From Gluconacetobacter takamatsuzukensis (GTDB lineage Bacteria; Pseudomonadota; Alphaproteobacteria; Acetobacterales; Acetobacteraceae): 64,000 nucleotides of DNA. The DNA is taken from contig NZ_JABEQK010000012.1 of assembly GCF_014174275.1 (NCBI RefSeq), forward strand, positions 1 to 64,000. Direction: 5' to 3'. The position numbers and the translations under genes were made by a program. Position 1 is the first letter of the stretch. Each line of letters begins with the position of its first letter. Below are positions 33,255 through 43,989 of this stretch, in pieces. The notes under the pieces are model-generated. The model was not told the origin of the DNA and did no database searches. It saw only the letters and a program-made list of their open reading frames with translations.

Positions 33255-35681
33255 TCATCCGTCCCGCAATGCCGTGGCCGGAGGCTGGCGGGCCGCCCGC
33301 AGGGTCTGGGCAATGACGGTCGCATATCCGATCAGGAGCGCGCTGAGTGTCGCCTCGACGAATGGCCAGGGGGTCAGCGCGATGCGCTGGTCGAAGCCGT
33401 TCAGCCAGCTCCGCATCAGGACCCACGCGACCGGCCACGCGATCAGGTTGGCCAGCAGGACCGGGCGCAGGAACTGCCCGACCAGCAGGGCCAGCACGTT
33501 CCAGGCGCGCGCGCCCAGCACCTTGCGGATTCCGATCTCGTGACGCCGGCGCGAAACGGTAAAGAGCGACAGCCCATAGAGGCCGAGGGCGGCGATGCCG
33601 ACCGAGATGCCGGCGCCCATGCCGAAGAGGAGCCCATGTTCCCGGTCGCTCCGGCTGTCCTCGGCCAGGATGTTCGCGACCGTCTCGGCCGCGAAGGGGA
33701 CGTCGGGCGCGGTGGCGATCCATGCGGCGCGCAGGCGTGCGAGCATGTCGGGCGCGGAGGCACCGGCGAAACGCACATGGATCGCGACTGCCGTCCGGGC
33801 CTGGTCGTCGGGGCGCAGCCCGTAGAACAGCAGGGGGCGGACCCGCTCGTGCGGGCCGTTGAGTCGTGGGTCGTCGATCACCCCGATCACGCGCAGGGTC
33901 GGTGCCGTATCTTCCTGGCGCACCAGGCGGCCGATTGCCGCCTGCGGATCCCCGATGCCCAGCCGTTCCACCGCCGCGCGGCTGAGCACGACGCTGCGGA
34001 TGGAGGGCACGAGGCGCTGCGCGCCCCGGAAATCCTCCCCCCGCTGGGGATCGAACCACCGCCCGGCCAGGAGTTTCAGCCCGTAGAGATCGGCATAGCC
34101 TTGCGTCGCGAAGCCCCAGTTGAGCGATGCGTGGTTCTGCGGGGTCGTATCGAGGCTGAACGTATCGCCGTCGGTCACGAAATGCGGGTAAATGTCGGAC
34201 CGTTCCACGCCCGTGACGCCGGGGACCGTGCCGAGGGCGCGGCGCAGGGCGCCCTGACGATCGACCAGGCTGTCGTCGGTGGCCGAGGTGACGACGATCA
34301 GGCCGCTGGTCGTGATGCCGCGCGCCATCATGCGCACGAACTGCGCCTGGTCGGTCATGACCAGCGTGCAGATGGCAAGCCCGATCGCGAAGCCGAATTG
34401 CAGGGTGACGAGGGCGGCGCGCAGCCGGGCGCCCATGCGGCCCCCGGCGGGCATGCGGCTGGCCGCCAGCACCGGGGCCGGCGCGTAGGTCGACAGGACC
34501 ATGGCCGGATAGAAACCCGCACCCGCCCCCACCACCAGCACGGTGGCAAGGCACAGCAGCCCGCAGAAGAGCGGATCGAGGGTGAGCTGCCAGCCGCCGA
34601 GCGTGCCGATCAGATGGATTGCCATCTCGCACAGGGCCAGCCCGCAGAACGCGGCGACGGCCGTCAGGACCATGGCCTCGGCGACGAAGCGCCGCACCAG
34701 GGCGGCCCGGGTGGCACCGAGAACCTTGCGGACCGCGATCTCGCGCGCGCGAAGCGACGCGCAGGCGGTTGCGAGATTGATATAGTTGATGCCGGCCGTG
34801 ACCAGGGCGGCGAGGCCGACGAGGCCGAGGATGGTGACGAAGGTGCGGCTGATCGTGCCCGCGCCGATCCGGGCATCGCGGAAATGCATCGCACGGAACG
34901 GGACCGGCGTCAGCCCGCCATTGCCCAGATCGTTGCGGATGGTTTGCAGCGTGTCCGCGCCCGGATGGCGCGCCATGTAGCGGCGCAGGCCCGCGCGGAC
35001 CGCGGGCAGGGCGCGCGCATCGGGTATCCGCACGAAGACCTGCCCCCAGGTCGAGCCCCAATGGGTCACGGCTTCCCAGTTTGCGGCATCGGCCGGAAAA
35101 CGCTCGATAATTCCGAAATGGTAGGTCGCGTTCAGCGGCAGGTCGGCGTAGACGAGCGTGACGATGGAGGGCCTGGCATCCTGGGCGATGCGCATCGTGC
35201 GGCCCACCGCATGGACGGTTCCGAAATATTTGCGGGCAATGCTGGCGGGAATGGCAATGTCGGCGGGTTCGGACAGCGCCGAGCGCGGGTCGCCGTCCAG
35301 GGCACGCAGCCTGAAGAACGAGAAGAAGCCGGGATCGGTGAAGCTGGTCTCTTCCTGCTCGACACGCGGCCCGACATGTACCGGCTGGTCCTGCGTCATC
35401 AGCCGCAGCATGTCGGTGACGGCCGGGAAATCCTGCCTCAGGAAAGGGGCTGCGACAAAGCTGGCACCCGGGATTTCCTCGGGCGTGCGACCGGGCAGCG
35501 TCCAGACCTGGTCGAGCCGGTAGAGGCTGCCGGTCTCGGGCAGGCTGCCATCATATCCCGTTTCGTAGCGCACGATCAGCGCCATCGTCAGGAAGACGGC
35601 GATGCCCAGCGAGAGGCCGGCGAGATTGATCGCCGTATAGAGCGGATGTCGCGCCAGGCTGCGCAGGACAGAATGGATCAT
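33255..35681 (-). CDS. MacB/FtsX-type ABC transporter permease without visible ATPase partner
   Basis: The 808-residue product is a duplicated permease of the MacB_PCD-FtsX type. Segment one is at residues 18-40 (AINLAGLSLGIAVFLTMALIVR), followed by a large periplasmic domain. A three-helix FtsX core near residues 280-400 contains YINLATACASLRAREIAVRKVLGATRAALVRRFV; a second periplasmic domain and a second FtsX core near residues 690-800 have SRRRHEIGIRKVLGARAWNVLALLV. Such proteins move lipids, peptides or drugs by mechanotransmission and need a separate ATPase, which is absent from this window. Neighbouring genes give no substrate hint. Confidence 0.85.
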   Translation of the reverse strand: MIHSVLRSLARHPLYTAINLAGLSLGIAVFLTMALIVRYETGYDGSLPETGSLYRLDQVWTLPGRTPEEIPGASFVAAPFLRQDFPAVTDMLRLMTQDQPVHVGPRVEQEETSFTDPGFFSFFRLRALDGDPRSALSEPADIAIPASIARKYFGTVHAVGRTMRIAQDARPSIVTLVYADLPLNATYHFGIIERFPADAANWEAVTHWGSTWGQVFVRIPDARALPAVRAGLRRYMARHPGADTLQTIRNDLGNGGLTPVPFRAMHFRDARIGAGTISRTFVTILGLVGLAALVTAGINYINLATACASLRAREIAVRKVLGATRAALVRRFVAEAMVLTAVAAFCGLALCEMAIHLIGTLGGWQLTLDPLFCGLLCLATVLVVGAGAGFYPAMVLSTYAPAPVLAASRMPAGGRMGARLRAALVTLQFGFAIGLAICTLVMTDQAQFVRMMARGITTSGLIVVTSATDDSLVDRQGALRRALGTVPGVTGVERSDIYPHFVTDGDTFSLDTTPQNHASLNWGFATQGYADLYGLKLLAGRWFDPQRGEDFRGAQRLVPSIRSVVLSRAAVERLGIGDPQAAIGRLVRQEDTAPTLRVIGVIDDPRLNGPHERVRPLLFYGLRPDDQARTAVAIHVRFAGASAPDMLARLRAAWIATAPDVPFAAETVANILAEDSRSDREHGLLFGMGAGISVGIAALGLYGLSLFTVSRRRHEIGIRKVLGARAWNVLALLVGQFLRPVLLANLIAWPVAWVLMRSWLNGFDQRIALTPWPFVEATLSALLIGYATVIAQTLRAARQPPATALRDG

Positions 35682-35783
35682 GCCGTCTCTTCATTGTCGG
35701 ACCGTTCGGACCGACAGTCTGACATGAAACGGGATGTCGTGCAGTTGCTTGAAATGAAAGGGATTTTTGAAAACGGGTCGCTA

Positions 35784-35811
35784 CCCCTGTGTCCGGATAC
35801 GGACACAGGGG
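35784..35811. terminator. Perfect 12-bp hairpin between the permease and the small lipoprotein genes
   Basis: CCCCTGTGTCCG and CGGACACAGGGG flank a GATA loop without mismatch. It lies between the minus-strand lipoprotein gene and the permease gene, so it could terminate the lipoprotein transcript; the T-rich stretch on the minus strand starts about 10 bases after the stem. Confidence 0.5.
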
Positions 35812-35850
35812 CAGGCGGGGCCCGGCATGTCCTCGACCGGCCAGCGGAAA

Positions 35851-35878
35851 CGTCCGCCTCCCGGTGGAGAGGCGGACG
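35851..35878 (-). terminator. Hairpin after the proline-rich lipoprotein gene
   Basis: CGTCCGCCTC and GAGGCGGACG pair around an eight-base loop; on the minus strand the stem is followed by TTT. It lies 42 bases after the stop codon of the lipoprotein gene and is the first of two hairpins there. Confidence 0.5.
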
Positions 35879-35920
35879 CCCGGACAAACCATATCGTTCG
35901 GAATGAAGCCCTGGAGGCCC

Positions 35921-36115
35921 TTAGCCGCGTGCCGGCGGAACCGTGACGGGCGGCGGCGGCGGGGGCGGCGGGGGAGCTTCGACCGGCGCGGGCGGCGGCG
36001 GCGGGGGCTTGTCCTCGGCACACGCCGCCAGGAGCATGACAGGAAGCGCTGCGGCAACCATCGCGACCACACGCAGACGCTTACGACGGGACAATGTTTC
36101 AGAAACCGCGAACAT
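35921..36115 (-). CDS. Small proline-rich lipoprotein
   Basis: The 64-residue product starts at 36115, where GGGGAG lies six bases upstream. A signal sequence (RRKRLRVVAMVAAALPVMLLAAC) ends with the lipobox LAAC at about residue 35, followed by AEDK and then a tail that is almost only proline, alanine and valine (two runs of six and nine prolines). The mature part is only about 30 residues. It is not a member of a family I can name. It diverges from an L,D-transpeptidase gene with 156 bases between the two start codons, so a role at the outer membrane-peptidoglycan interface is possible. Confidence 0.7.
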   Translation of the reverse strand: MFAVSETLSRRKRLRVVAMVAAALPVMLLAACAEDKPPPPPPAPVEAPPPPPPPPPVTVPPARG

Positions 36116-36168
36116 CAGGCGCTCCCCAATTGGAATTTCAGAAGATAACGCGTAATTAGCTACACCTC

Positions 36169-36183
36169 TTGACAAAAAGTCAA
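36169..36183. promoter_or_regulatory. TTGAC-A5-GTCAA palindrome in the lipoprotein/L,D-transpeptidase divergent region
   Basis: TTGAC and GTCAA are separated by five A residues, a symmetric site in the AT-rich middle of the 156-bp divergent region. Each arm also supplies a -35-like TTGACA (plus strand) or TTGACT (minus strand), so it may be an overlapping promoter pair or a repressor site. Confidence 0.4.
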
Positions 36184-36271
36184 ACTACTATTTGCGTGAT
36201 CTACGACGATCCTGGAGACATGTTTCGTGCGGGTATCATGGTGGGCGGCCGGGCCGGGCCGGCAGAAGTCA

Positions 36272-37681
36272 ATGACCGTCGTTCGGCCGCAGATTGCCAC
36301 CCGCAGCATCGTCGCTCGCAGCCTGCTTGCCCTCGCCATGACATGCGGGCTTGCGGCGTGCGGCACGAATCCGGAACATGCCAATACCGAACTCGGCAAT
36401 CTGATCGACGGCGCGCCGCACCTGACGGTCGCCGGCGAACCCGTGAATGTCGCGCTGCTGCGGCGTTTCTATGCGCGCCATGATTTCGAGCCCGTATGGA
36501 CCGGGCGGCAGACAGAGGCGAATGCCCTCCTGAAGGCCGTGTCGCGTGCGGGAGAGAACGGTCTGGACCCCGAATTGTTCCATGCCGGCCTGCTGCGGCA
36601 GGGGACAGATCTGTCGCCGCTCGACCGCGAATTGTTACTGTCCGATGCGTTCCTGTCCTATGCCGATGCCCTGGCCCGCGGCGCCGTGCCCGTGGAGCGC
36701 CGGAAAGACGACGAGGCGCTGACGCCCGAGCCGGTCGATGTGGCCGCCAGGCTCGATGCCGCCATCGACAGCCCCGATCCGGCGGCGGTCATCGATGCGC
36801 TGGCGCCCTCGACGCCGACCTATCGGGCTTTGCGCCAGGCCTTGCGCACCTGCCGCCAGTCTCCCGCGGGCGGTGCGGCGGGATGTGCACGCAGGATCGC
36901 CGTGAACCTCGAACGCCAGCGCTGGCTGCCGCGATCGCTGCCGCCCGATCGTGTCATGGTCAACGTGGCCGAGGAAAGGCTGGTGCTGTACCGGGCCGAC
37001 CGGCCGGTATTCTCCACGCGGGTCGTCGTCGGCCAGGATGAGGAGCGTAACCAGAGTCCGGAATTCCGCGCCATGATCGAGGCCAGCCTGTATAATCCGC
37101 CATGGGTTATTCCGGGCGATATCGCCCAGCGGGAAATCCTGCCGAAGATCCGCCGTGACCCCGGTTATCTGGCGCGGAACCGGATGGTCATGATGCCGGG
37201 TGGCGAGATAGAGCAGCGGCCGGGACCCGATGCCGGGCTGGGGCTGATCATGTTCGACATGCCAAACCGGTTCGATGTCTATCTGCACGATACGCCGGAT
37301 CAATATCTCTTCAGGCGCGAGAACCGTCGCATCAGCCATGGCTGCATCCGGGTGCAGAATCCCCGCGACTTTGCCGCCCTGCTGATGCGGCAACCGGTCG
37401 ACGCGATCAATCAGGGGATCGCGCAGGGGACGACCACGCGCAATGCGCTGCCGGTGCCCGTGCCCGTATTCGTGGTCTATATGACCGCGTTTGTGGATCC
37501 TGACGGGGTGTTGCGGTTCCAGCCGGATTTCTACAATCGCGATGCTGATATCTGGCAACATCTGAAGCGGCCGCCATCCGGGCGGCTGCCGGTGGCGCGG
37601 ACGGACCGTCGCCCGGTATCGTCGGCGACCCTTCTGGCTGCGCTGGAGAATCCGGGACCGCCGGCGGTCAGGATTTTTTGA
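36272..37681 (+). CDS. YcbB/LdtD-like L,D-transpeptidase lipoprotein
   Basis: The product is about 469 residues. It has a lipoprotein-like signal ending in LAAC (Cys30), then a peptidoglycan-binding-like region with LRRFYARHDFEPVWTG and AGENGLDPELFHAG, which is typical of the YcbB architecture. The catalytic YkuD domain has NPPWVIPGDIAQREILPKIRRDPGYLARNRM and the active site RRISHGCIRVQNPRDFA (Cys358). Such enzymes make 3-3 peptidoglycan cross-links or attach proteins to peptidoglycan. The start at 36272 is chosen for the signal; a GTG at 36227 would add 15 residues. No strong ribosome-binding site is visible. Confidence 0.9.
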   Translation: MTVVRPQIATRSIVARSLLALAMTCGLAACGTNPEHANTELGNLIDGAPHLTVAGEPVNVALLRRFYARHDFEPVWTGRQTEANALLKAVSRAGENGLDPELFHAGLLRQGTDLSPLDRELLLSDAFLSYADALARGAVPVERRKDDEALTPEPVDVAARLDAAIDSPDPAAVIDALAPSTPTYRALRQALRTCRQSPAGGAAGCARRIAVNLERQRWLPRSLPPDRVMVNVAEERLVLYRADRPVFSTRVVVGQDEERNQSPEFRAMIEASLYNPPWVIPGDIAQREILPKIRRDPGYLARNRMVMMPGGEIEQRPGPDAGLGLIMFDMPNRFDVYLHDTPDQYLFRRENRRISHGCIRVQNPRDFAALLMRQPVDAINQGIAQGTTTRNALPVPVPVFVVYMTAFVDPDGVLRFQPDFYNRDADIWQHLKRPPSGRLPVARTDRRPVSSATLLAALENPGPPAVRIF

Positions 37682-37749
37682 AAAAGGCCCGATAATACCG
37701 GACGAAGTTCCGGGACGGACCGATAACCATGGCACGGGCCGGCCAGTGG

Positions 37750-37785
37750 CCTGCCCCGTCCGGTGAGAGACCCGGACGGGGCAGG
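37750..37785. terminator. Perfect 14-bp convergent hairpin between the L,D-transpeptidase and malate synthase genes
   Basis: CCTGCCCCGTCCGG pairs with CCGGACGGGGCAGG around an eight-base loop. The two genes converge here, so it probably serves both. No T-run is present. Confidence 0.6.
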
Positions 37786-37799
37786 GCGGCAGGGCCCGT

Positions 37800-40010
37800 T
37801 CAGGCGCCCGTGCGTTCCAGCACCGGTGCGCCCTGACCCTGTGCCGCCCGGGCCTTGGCGACGCGGCGCCAGCGGTGCAGCGTCGGCTCGGTATAGCCGT
37901 TGGGCTGGGTGGCGCCGGTGAAGACCAGTTCGGCCGCCGCGCGGAAGGCCGGGCCGTCTTCATTGCCGGCCATCGGGCTGTAGCCTTCCTCCCCCTTGTT
38001 CTGCGCATCGACGATCGCGGCCATGCGCGTCATCGAGGTCCGGACTTCCTCTTCCGAGATCACGCCGTGACGCAGCCAGTTCGCGACATGCTGCGACGAG
38101 ATGCGCAGCGTGGCGCGGTCCTCCATCAGGCCGACATCGTTGAGATCGGGCACCTTGGAACAGCCGATCCCCATATCCACCCAGCGCACGACATAGCCCA
38201 GGATGCCTTGCAGATTGTTGTCCAGCTCTGCCCTGCGCTCGGCCGCCGACCAGTCGATCTGCCGGGCCAGCGGCAGCGTCAGCAGCGATTGCAGGGCTGC
38301 GGGCGGCACCGTCTCCAGCCGGCCCTGCACGGCGCGGACATCGACAAAATGATAGTGCAGGGCATGCAGTGTCGCCGCCGTGGGCGAGGGCACCCATGCC
38401 GTGTTGGCACCCGCGCGGGGGTGGGCGATCTTCTGTTCCATCATGTCGGCCATGCGGTCTGGCATCGCCCACATGCCCTTGCCGATCTGCGCGCGTTCCT
38501 TCAGGCCGCAGGCCAGGCCGATGGCGACGTTGCGCTGTTCGTAGGCGGCCATCCACGGCTCGCCGCGCATCGCGCCCTTGCGGACCACCGGGCCGGCCTG
38601 CATGCAGTAATGGATCTCGTCGCCCGTGCGGTCGAGGAAGCCGGTATTGATGAACACCACGCGGTCGCGCGCGGCATGGATGCAGGCGGCCAGGTTGGCG
38701 CTGGTGCGCCGTTCCTCGTCCATGATGCCCATCTTGATCGTGTTGGGCGGCAGGTCGAGCATCTGCTCCACACGGTCGAACAGGGCGTTGGACAGCGCGA
38801 CTTCCTCGCCGCCGTGCATCTTCGGCTTGACGATATAGATCGAGCCGGTGCGGCTGTTGATGGTCGGCGAATTGCCGCGCAGGTCGTGCAGCGCGATGGC
38901 GGCGGTGATCGCGGCGTCCAGCACGCCTTCGGGGATGGCGTGGCCGGTGCTGTCCACCACCGCATCGGTGAACATGTGGTGGCCGACATTGCGCACCAGC
39001 ATCAGGCTGCGCCCCGGCAGCACCAGCGACGTGCCGTCGGGCGCGGTGTAGCGGCGATCGGGCGCCAGCTGCCGCTCCACCATCCGCCCGCCCTTGGGGA
39101 ACGAGGCGGTGAGGGTGCCCTTCATCAGGCCCAGCCAGTTGCGATAGACCAGGATCTTGTCCTCGACATCGACGGCCGAGACGCTGTCCTCGCAATCCAT
39201 GATGGTAGTCAGCGCGGATTCCGCGATCACGTCCGCAATGCCCGCCAGGTCGCGGCTGCCGATCGGCGAGGCGCGGTCGAAGCGCAGCTCGATATGCAGG
39301 CCGTGATTGCGCAGCACGATCGCCTCCGGCGCGTCGCCCGTGCCCTGGAAGCCCGCGAACTGGGCGGGACGGCGCAGCTCCACCGGCTGGGCGACGCCGT
39401 CGAGGGTCGCGAACAGCCGGCCGTCGGCGACGTGATAGCGCGTGGCGTCGGCGTGACTGCCCTGCGACAGGGGCGTGATTTCGTCCAGCAGCAGCCGCAC
39501 GCGGCGGATCACCTGCGCGCCGCGCTGCTCGTCATAGCCGCGCGCCGGCACGCCCGAGGGGCCGTAGGGCTCGGCATCCGTGCCGTAGAACGCATCGTAC
39601 AGGCTGCCCCAGCGCGCATTGGCGGCATTGAGCGCGTAGCGGGCATTGGTGACGGGAACCACCAGCTGCGGGCCGGCGACATGCGCGATCTCGGCATCGA
39701 CGTCGCGGGTCGTGATCGCGAAATCGGACGGCTGTGCCTCGAGATAACCGGTTGTGCGCAGCACGCGGATCTGGCCCTCGACATCGGCCGGGTCGAAGCC
39801 CGGGGCGGTCAGCAGCTGGTCCACGGCCTGTTGAAGCAGCCGCCGCCGCGCCAGCGCGTTCAGGACCTTGGGCGCGAACTGCGAGACGAGGTCGGACAGG
39901 CCGGCCCAGAACCGGTCAGGGGCGATGCCGGTCCCGGGCAGGACCTCGTTCGTGACGAAGGCATCGAGGGCGTGATCGACTTGAATCTGACCAATCGTGC
40001 GGCGGGACAT
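37800..40010 (-). CDS. glcB: Malate synthase G
   Basis: Malate synthase G joins glyoxylate and acetyl-CoA to malate, the second glyoxylate-bypass step. The 736-residue length is diagnostic of the G isoform. Landmarks include ADVIAESALTTIMDCEDSVSAVDVEDKILVYRNWLGLMKG, the catalytic region SIYIVKPKMHGGEEVALSN, IKMGIMDEERRTSANLAACIHAARDRVVFINTGFLDRTGDEIH and the C-terminal GIGCSKVPDLNDVGLMEDRATLRISSQHVANWL. Isocitrate lyase is not in the window. The gene diverges from a RamB/ScfR-type regulator and from acs beyond it, forming an acetate/glyoxylate module. Confidence 0.97.
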   Translation of the reverse strand: MSRRTIGQIQVDHALDAFVTNEVLPGTGIAPDRFWAGLSDLVSQFAPKVLNALARRRLLQQAVDQLLTAPGFDPADVEGQIRVLRTTGYLEAQPSDFAITTRDVDAEIAHVAGPQLVVPVTNARYALNAANARWGSLYDAFYGTDAEPYGPSGVPARGYDEQRGAQVIRRVRLLLDEITPLSQGSHADATRYHVADGRLFATLDGVAQPVELRRPAQFAGFQGTGDAPEAIVLRNHGLHIELRFDRASPIGSRDLAGIADVIAESALTTIMDCEDSVSAVDVEDKILVYRNWLGLMKGTLTASFPKGGRMVERQLAPDRRYTAPDGTSLVLPGRSLMLVRNVGHHMFTDAVVDSTGHAIPEGVLDAAITAAIALHDLRGNSPTINSRTGSIYIVKPKMHGGEEVALSNALFDRVEQMLDLPPNTIKMGIMDEERRTSANLAACIHAARDRVVFINTGFLDRTGDEIHYCMQAGPVVRKGAMRGEPWMAAYEQRNVAIGLACGLKERAQIGKGMWAMPDRMADMMEQKIAHPRAGANTAWVPSPTAATLHALHYHFVDVRAVQGRLETVPPAALQSLLTLPLARQIDWSAAERRAELDNNLQGILGYVVRWVDMGIGCSKVPDLNDVGLMEDRATLRISSQHVANWLRHGVISEEEVRTSMTRMAAIVDAQNKGEEGYSPMAGNEDGPAFRAAAELVFTGATQPNGYTEPTLHRWRRVAKARAAQGQGAPVLERTGA

Positions 40011-40361
40011 GGCGGTTCCCCTTGATAGGATGGTGCGGACCGGCGGGTCCGGAGTGTCGGTGGTGGCGGGACTGTCCGGCGGACAGGCCGGCGTGGCTCA
40101 GAAACGGGTCCTGTGGCTGTGCAGGAGCAGGCGGCCCGCCGTGCCGGCGGGGTGGCCGGCATGGAGCGGGAGAAACGGCCGAAGGATGCCGCCCGCGCCC
40201 CATACCGGCCGCAGGGCGGCGGCACGGGCCGGGGCAGCGTTTAAAATGGCGATGGATTCGACGGGCATTGACGAATCTTCCTCTTCGATCATCCTGTGGC
40301 TTCAGTTAAGGAGACCCATGAAGTCGATGCCAGACAAAAGGAGACGCCCAGTCATGAATGG

Positions 40362-40377
40362 TGTAAAACCATTTACA
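40362..40377. promoter_or_regulatory. TGTAAA-N4-TTTACA inverted repeat, candidate operator
   Basis: TGTAAA and TTTACA flank ACCA. The site is 38 bases before the regulator ATG. RamB and ScfR/MccR proteins are known to bind TTTGCAAA-like sequences, and these arms are close to half of such a site, so autoregulation and control of glcB are plausible. Confidence 0.5.
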
Positions 40378-40388
40378 TACTGATCTGA

Positions 40389-40412
40389 TTATTTGTAAAA
40401 ACGGGTAAATAA
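40389..40412. promoter_or_regulatory. Second TTTGTAAA-containing inverted repeat before the regulator gene
   Basis: TTATTT and AAATAA frame an interrupted repeat with TTTGTAAA inside, ending two bases before the regulator ATG. Binding here would block ribosome access or the promoter; it supports a two-site operator with 40362-40377. Confidence 0.4.
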
Positions 40413-40414
40413 AC

Positions 40415-41857
40415 ATGTCCCCGACCCGCATCGGTCGCATCATCCGCAGGCTTCGGACCGAACGCTCGCTGTCGCAGCAGGCGCTGGCCGTCCGGCTGGG
40501 CATTTCGCCCAGCTACCTCAACCTGATCGAGCACGACCAGCGCAGCGTCACGGCGTCGTTGCTGATCAAGCTGACGCGGGCGCTGGATGTCTCCATCGAG
40601 GCCCTGTCGGGCGTGGACGAGCAGCGGATGGAGGGGCTGCTGCATCAGGCGCTGTCCGACCCGCTGCTGGGCGCGCACGGCGTGCCGGCGCAGGAAATCG
40701 CGGCACTGGCGGCGCAGCCCGAGGCCGCGCGGGCGGTGCTGACGCTGCACCAGGCGTTCCGCGCCGCGCATCACGACGCGACCCGCCTGATGCTGCCGAC
40801 GGGCACGCGCGTGATCCTGCCGCAGGACGAGGCCCGGCTGGTCTATGACGAGCGGCTGAACCATTTTCCGCAACTGGAAGAGCTGGCGGAGCAGGTGCGC
40901 GCCGAGATGGCGCGCACGGCCCGCCTGCCGGATGGCGAGGCCGTGGCGCCGTCGGAAAGCAACCACATGATCGCGACCCGGCTGCGCCAGCATCATGGCA
41001 TCGTGGTGCGGATCACCGCGCTGGACGGGGCATTCCGCCGCTACGACCCCGACAGCCGGCTGCTGCTGCTGTCCGACCTGCTGCCGCGGGAAAGCCGGGG
41101 ATTTCAACTGGCTTTTCAACTGATGCTGCTGGAAGGGCGGGAGGTGATCGAGGCGCTGTTGCAGGAGATCGCGCCCAGCACCGACGATGCGCGCATCGTG
41201 ATCCAGATCGGGCTGGTCAACTACGCCGCCGCCGCGCTGCTGATGCCCTATTCGCCGTTCCTGGCGGCGGCGGCGGCGCTGCGCTACGATTTGGACATTC
41301 TCTCGGCGCGGTTCGGCGTGTCCTACCAGCAGGCGGCGCAGCGGCTCTCGACCTTGCAGAAGCCGGGCGAGCGGGGGGTGCCGTTCTTCTTCGTGCGCAC
41401 CGATCCTGCGGGAAACATGACAAAGAGTTTCTCCGCCTGCGGTTTTCCGGTGCCCCGGCAGGGACATTCCTGCCCGCAATGGAATGCCAATACCTGCTTC
41501 GCCACGCCGGGCGTGACGCAGGCGCAGGTGGCGCAGTTTACCGACGGGCGGACATTCCTGTGCTTCGCGCGGACGGTATCGGGCATTTCGACCGGCTGGA
41601 ACGACCTGCAACCGGTTCATGCCATCGCCATGGGGTGCGATATCACCCGCGCGTCGGAAATCGTTTACTCCGACCGGCTGAATCTCCAGGCGCCGGCCAT
41701 TCCCGTCGGTATTTCCTGCCATCTGTGCGACTGGACCGAATGCCGGTCGCGCGCGCATCCGCCGCTGCACCATCGCCTGGCGCTGGATATCAACCGGCGG
41801 GATGCGCTGCCGTTCACGCTCGATACCGGGCCGGAGCGCCCGGGCGGAGGAGGGTGA
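40415..41857 (+). CDS. RamB/ScfR-type XRE-family transcriptional regulator
   Basis: The 480-residue product has an N-terminal XRE helix-turn-helix (IIRRLRTERSLSQQALAVRLGISPSYLNLIEHDQRSVTASLLIKLTRAL), an IrrE-like central region (FQLAFQLMLLEGREVIEALL, LVNYAAAALLMPYSPFLAAAAALRYDLDILSARFGVSYQQAAQRLSTLQ) and a C-terminal short-chain-fatty-acyl regulator domain with several cysteines (CGFPVPRQGHSCPQWNANTCF, CHLCDWTEC). This architecture is that of RamB, PrpC-type and ScfR regulators, which respond to acyl-CoA and control acetate, glyoxylate or propionate genes. Its place between glcB and acs fits that role. The cysteine pattern hints at a bound metal or cluster. Confidence 0.88.
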   Translation: MSPTRIGRIIRRLRTERSLSQQALAVRLGISPSYLNLIEHDQRSVTASLLIKLTRALDVSIEALSGVDEQRMEGLLHQALSDPLLGAHGVPAQEIAALAAQPEAARAVLTLHQAFRAAHHDATRLMLPTGTRVILPQDEARLVYDERLNHFPQLEELAEQVRAEMARTARLPDGEAVAPSESNHMIATRLRQHHGIVVRITALDGAFRRYDPDSRLLLLSDLLPRESRGFQLAFQLMLLEGREVIEALLQEIAPSTDDARIVIQIGLVNYAAAALLMPYSPFLAAAAALRYDLDILSARFGVSYQQAAQRLSTLQKPGERGVPFFFVRTDPAGNMTKSFSACGFPVPRQGHSCPQWNANTCFATPGVTQAQVAQFTDGRTFLCFARTVSGISTGWNDLQPVHAIAMGCDITRASEIVYSDRLNLQAPAIPVGISCHLCDWTECRSRAHPPLHHRLALDINRRDALPFTLDTGPERPGGGG

Positions 41858-41958
41858 TCGGGAAAAAACGCAAGCCGGCGAAACGGCCGCGAACCCGGGT
41901 GGGCCCCGGAAGTTTCAGCGATCGGGGCATCCCGACCTGAAATTGGGCTCGTGCAGTG

Positions 41959-41977
41959 GAGATGAAATCTCTATATT
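41959..41977 (+). promoter_or_regulatory. GAGAT-GAA-ATCTC palindrome directly before a TATATT box upstream of acs
   Basis: The palindrome at 41959-41971 is followed at once by TATATT (41972-41977), a good -10 match, about 70 bases before the acs GTG. No convincing -35 lies at the right spacing, which suggests activator dependence. Confidence 0.35.
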
Positions 41978-42046
41978 GGGGACTGTACATCCCCCCAACC
42001 AAGAAATCGGCGTTCGAACCGATCAGACAGGTGGATTGAAAATACA

Positions 42047-43984
<1,938 letters not shown>

Positions 43985-43989
43985 GGGGC

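Larger units (their letters stand above)
40011..40414. other. 404-bp divergent regulatory region between glcB and its neighbouring regulator gene
   Basis: No gene is supported here. The half near glcB is GC-rich and shows no clear motif. The half near the regulator becomes AT-rich and holds two short inverted repeats with TGTAAA-type arms (40362-40377 and 40389-40412). Promoters for both genes must lie here; no confident -35/-10 pair could be assigned. Confidence 0.7.

Noticed and set aside
33204-35906. 900-codon plus-strand open frame opposite the FtsX-type permease gene
   Set aside because: Same strand-shadow effect. The minus strand gives clear membrane segments and FtsX motifs.
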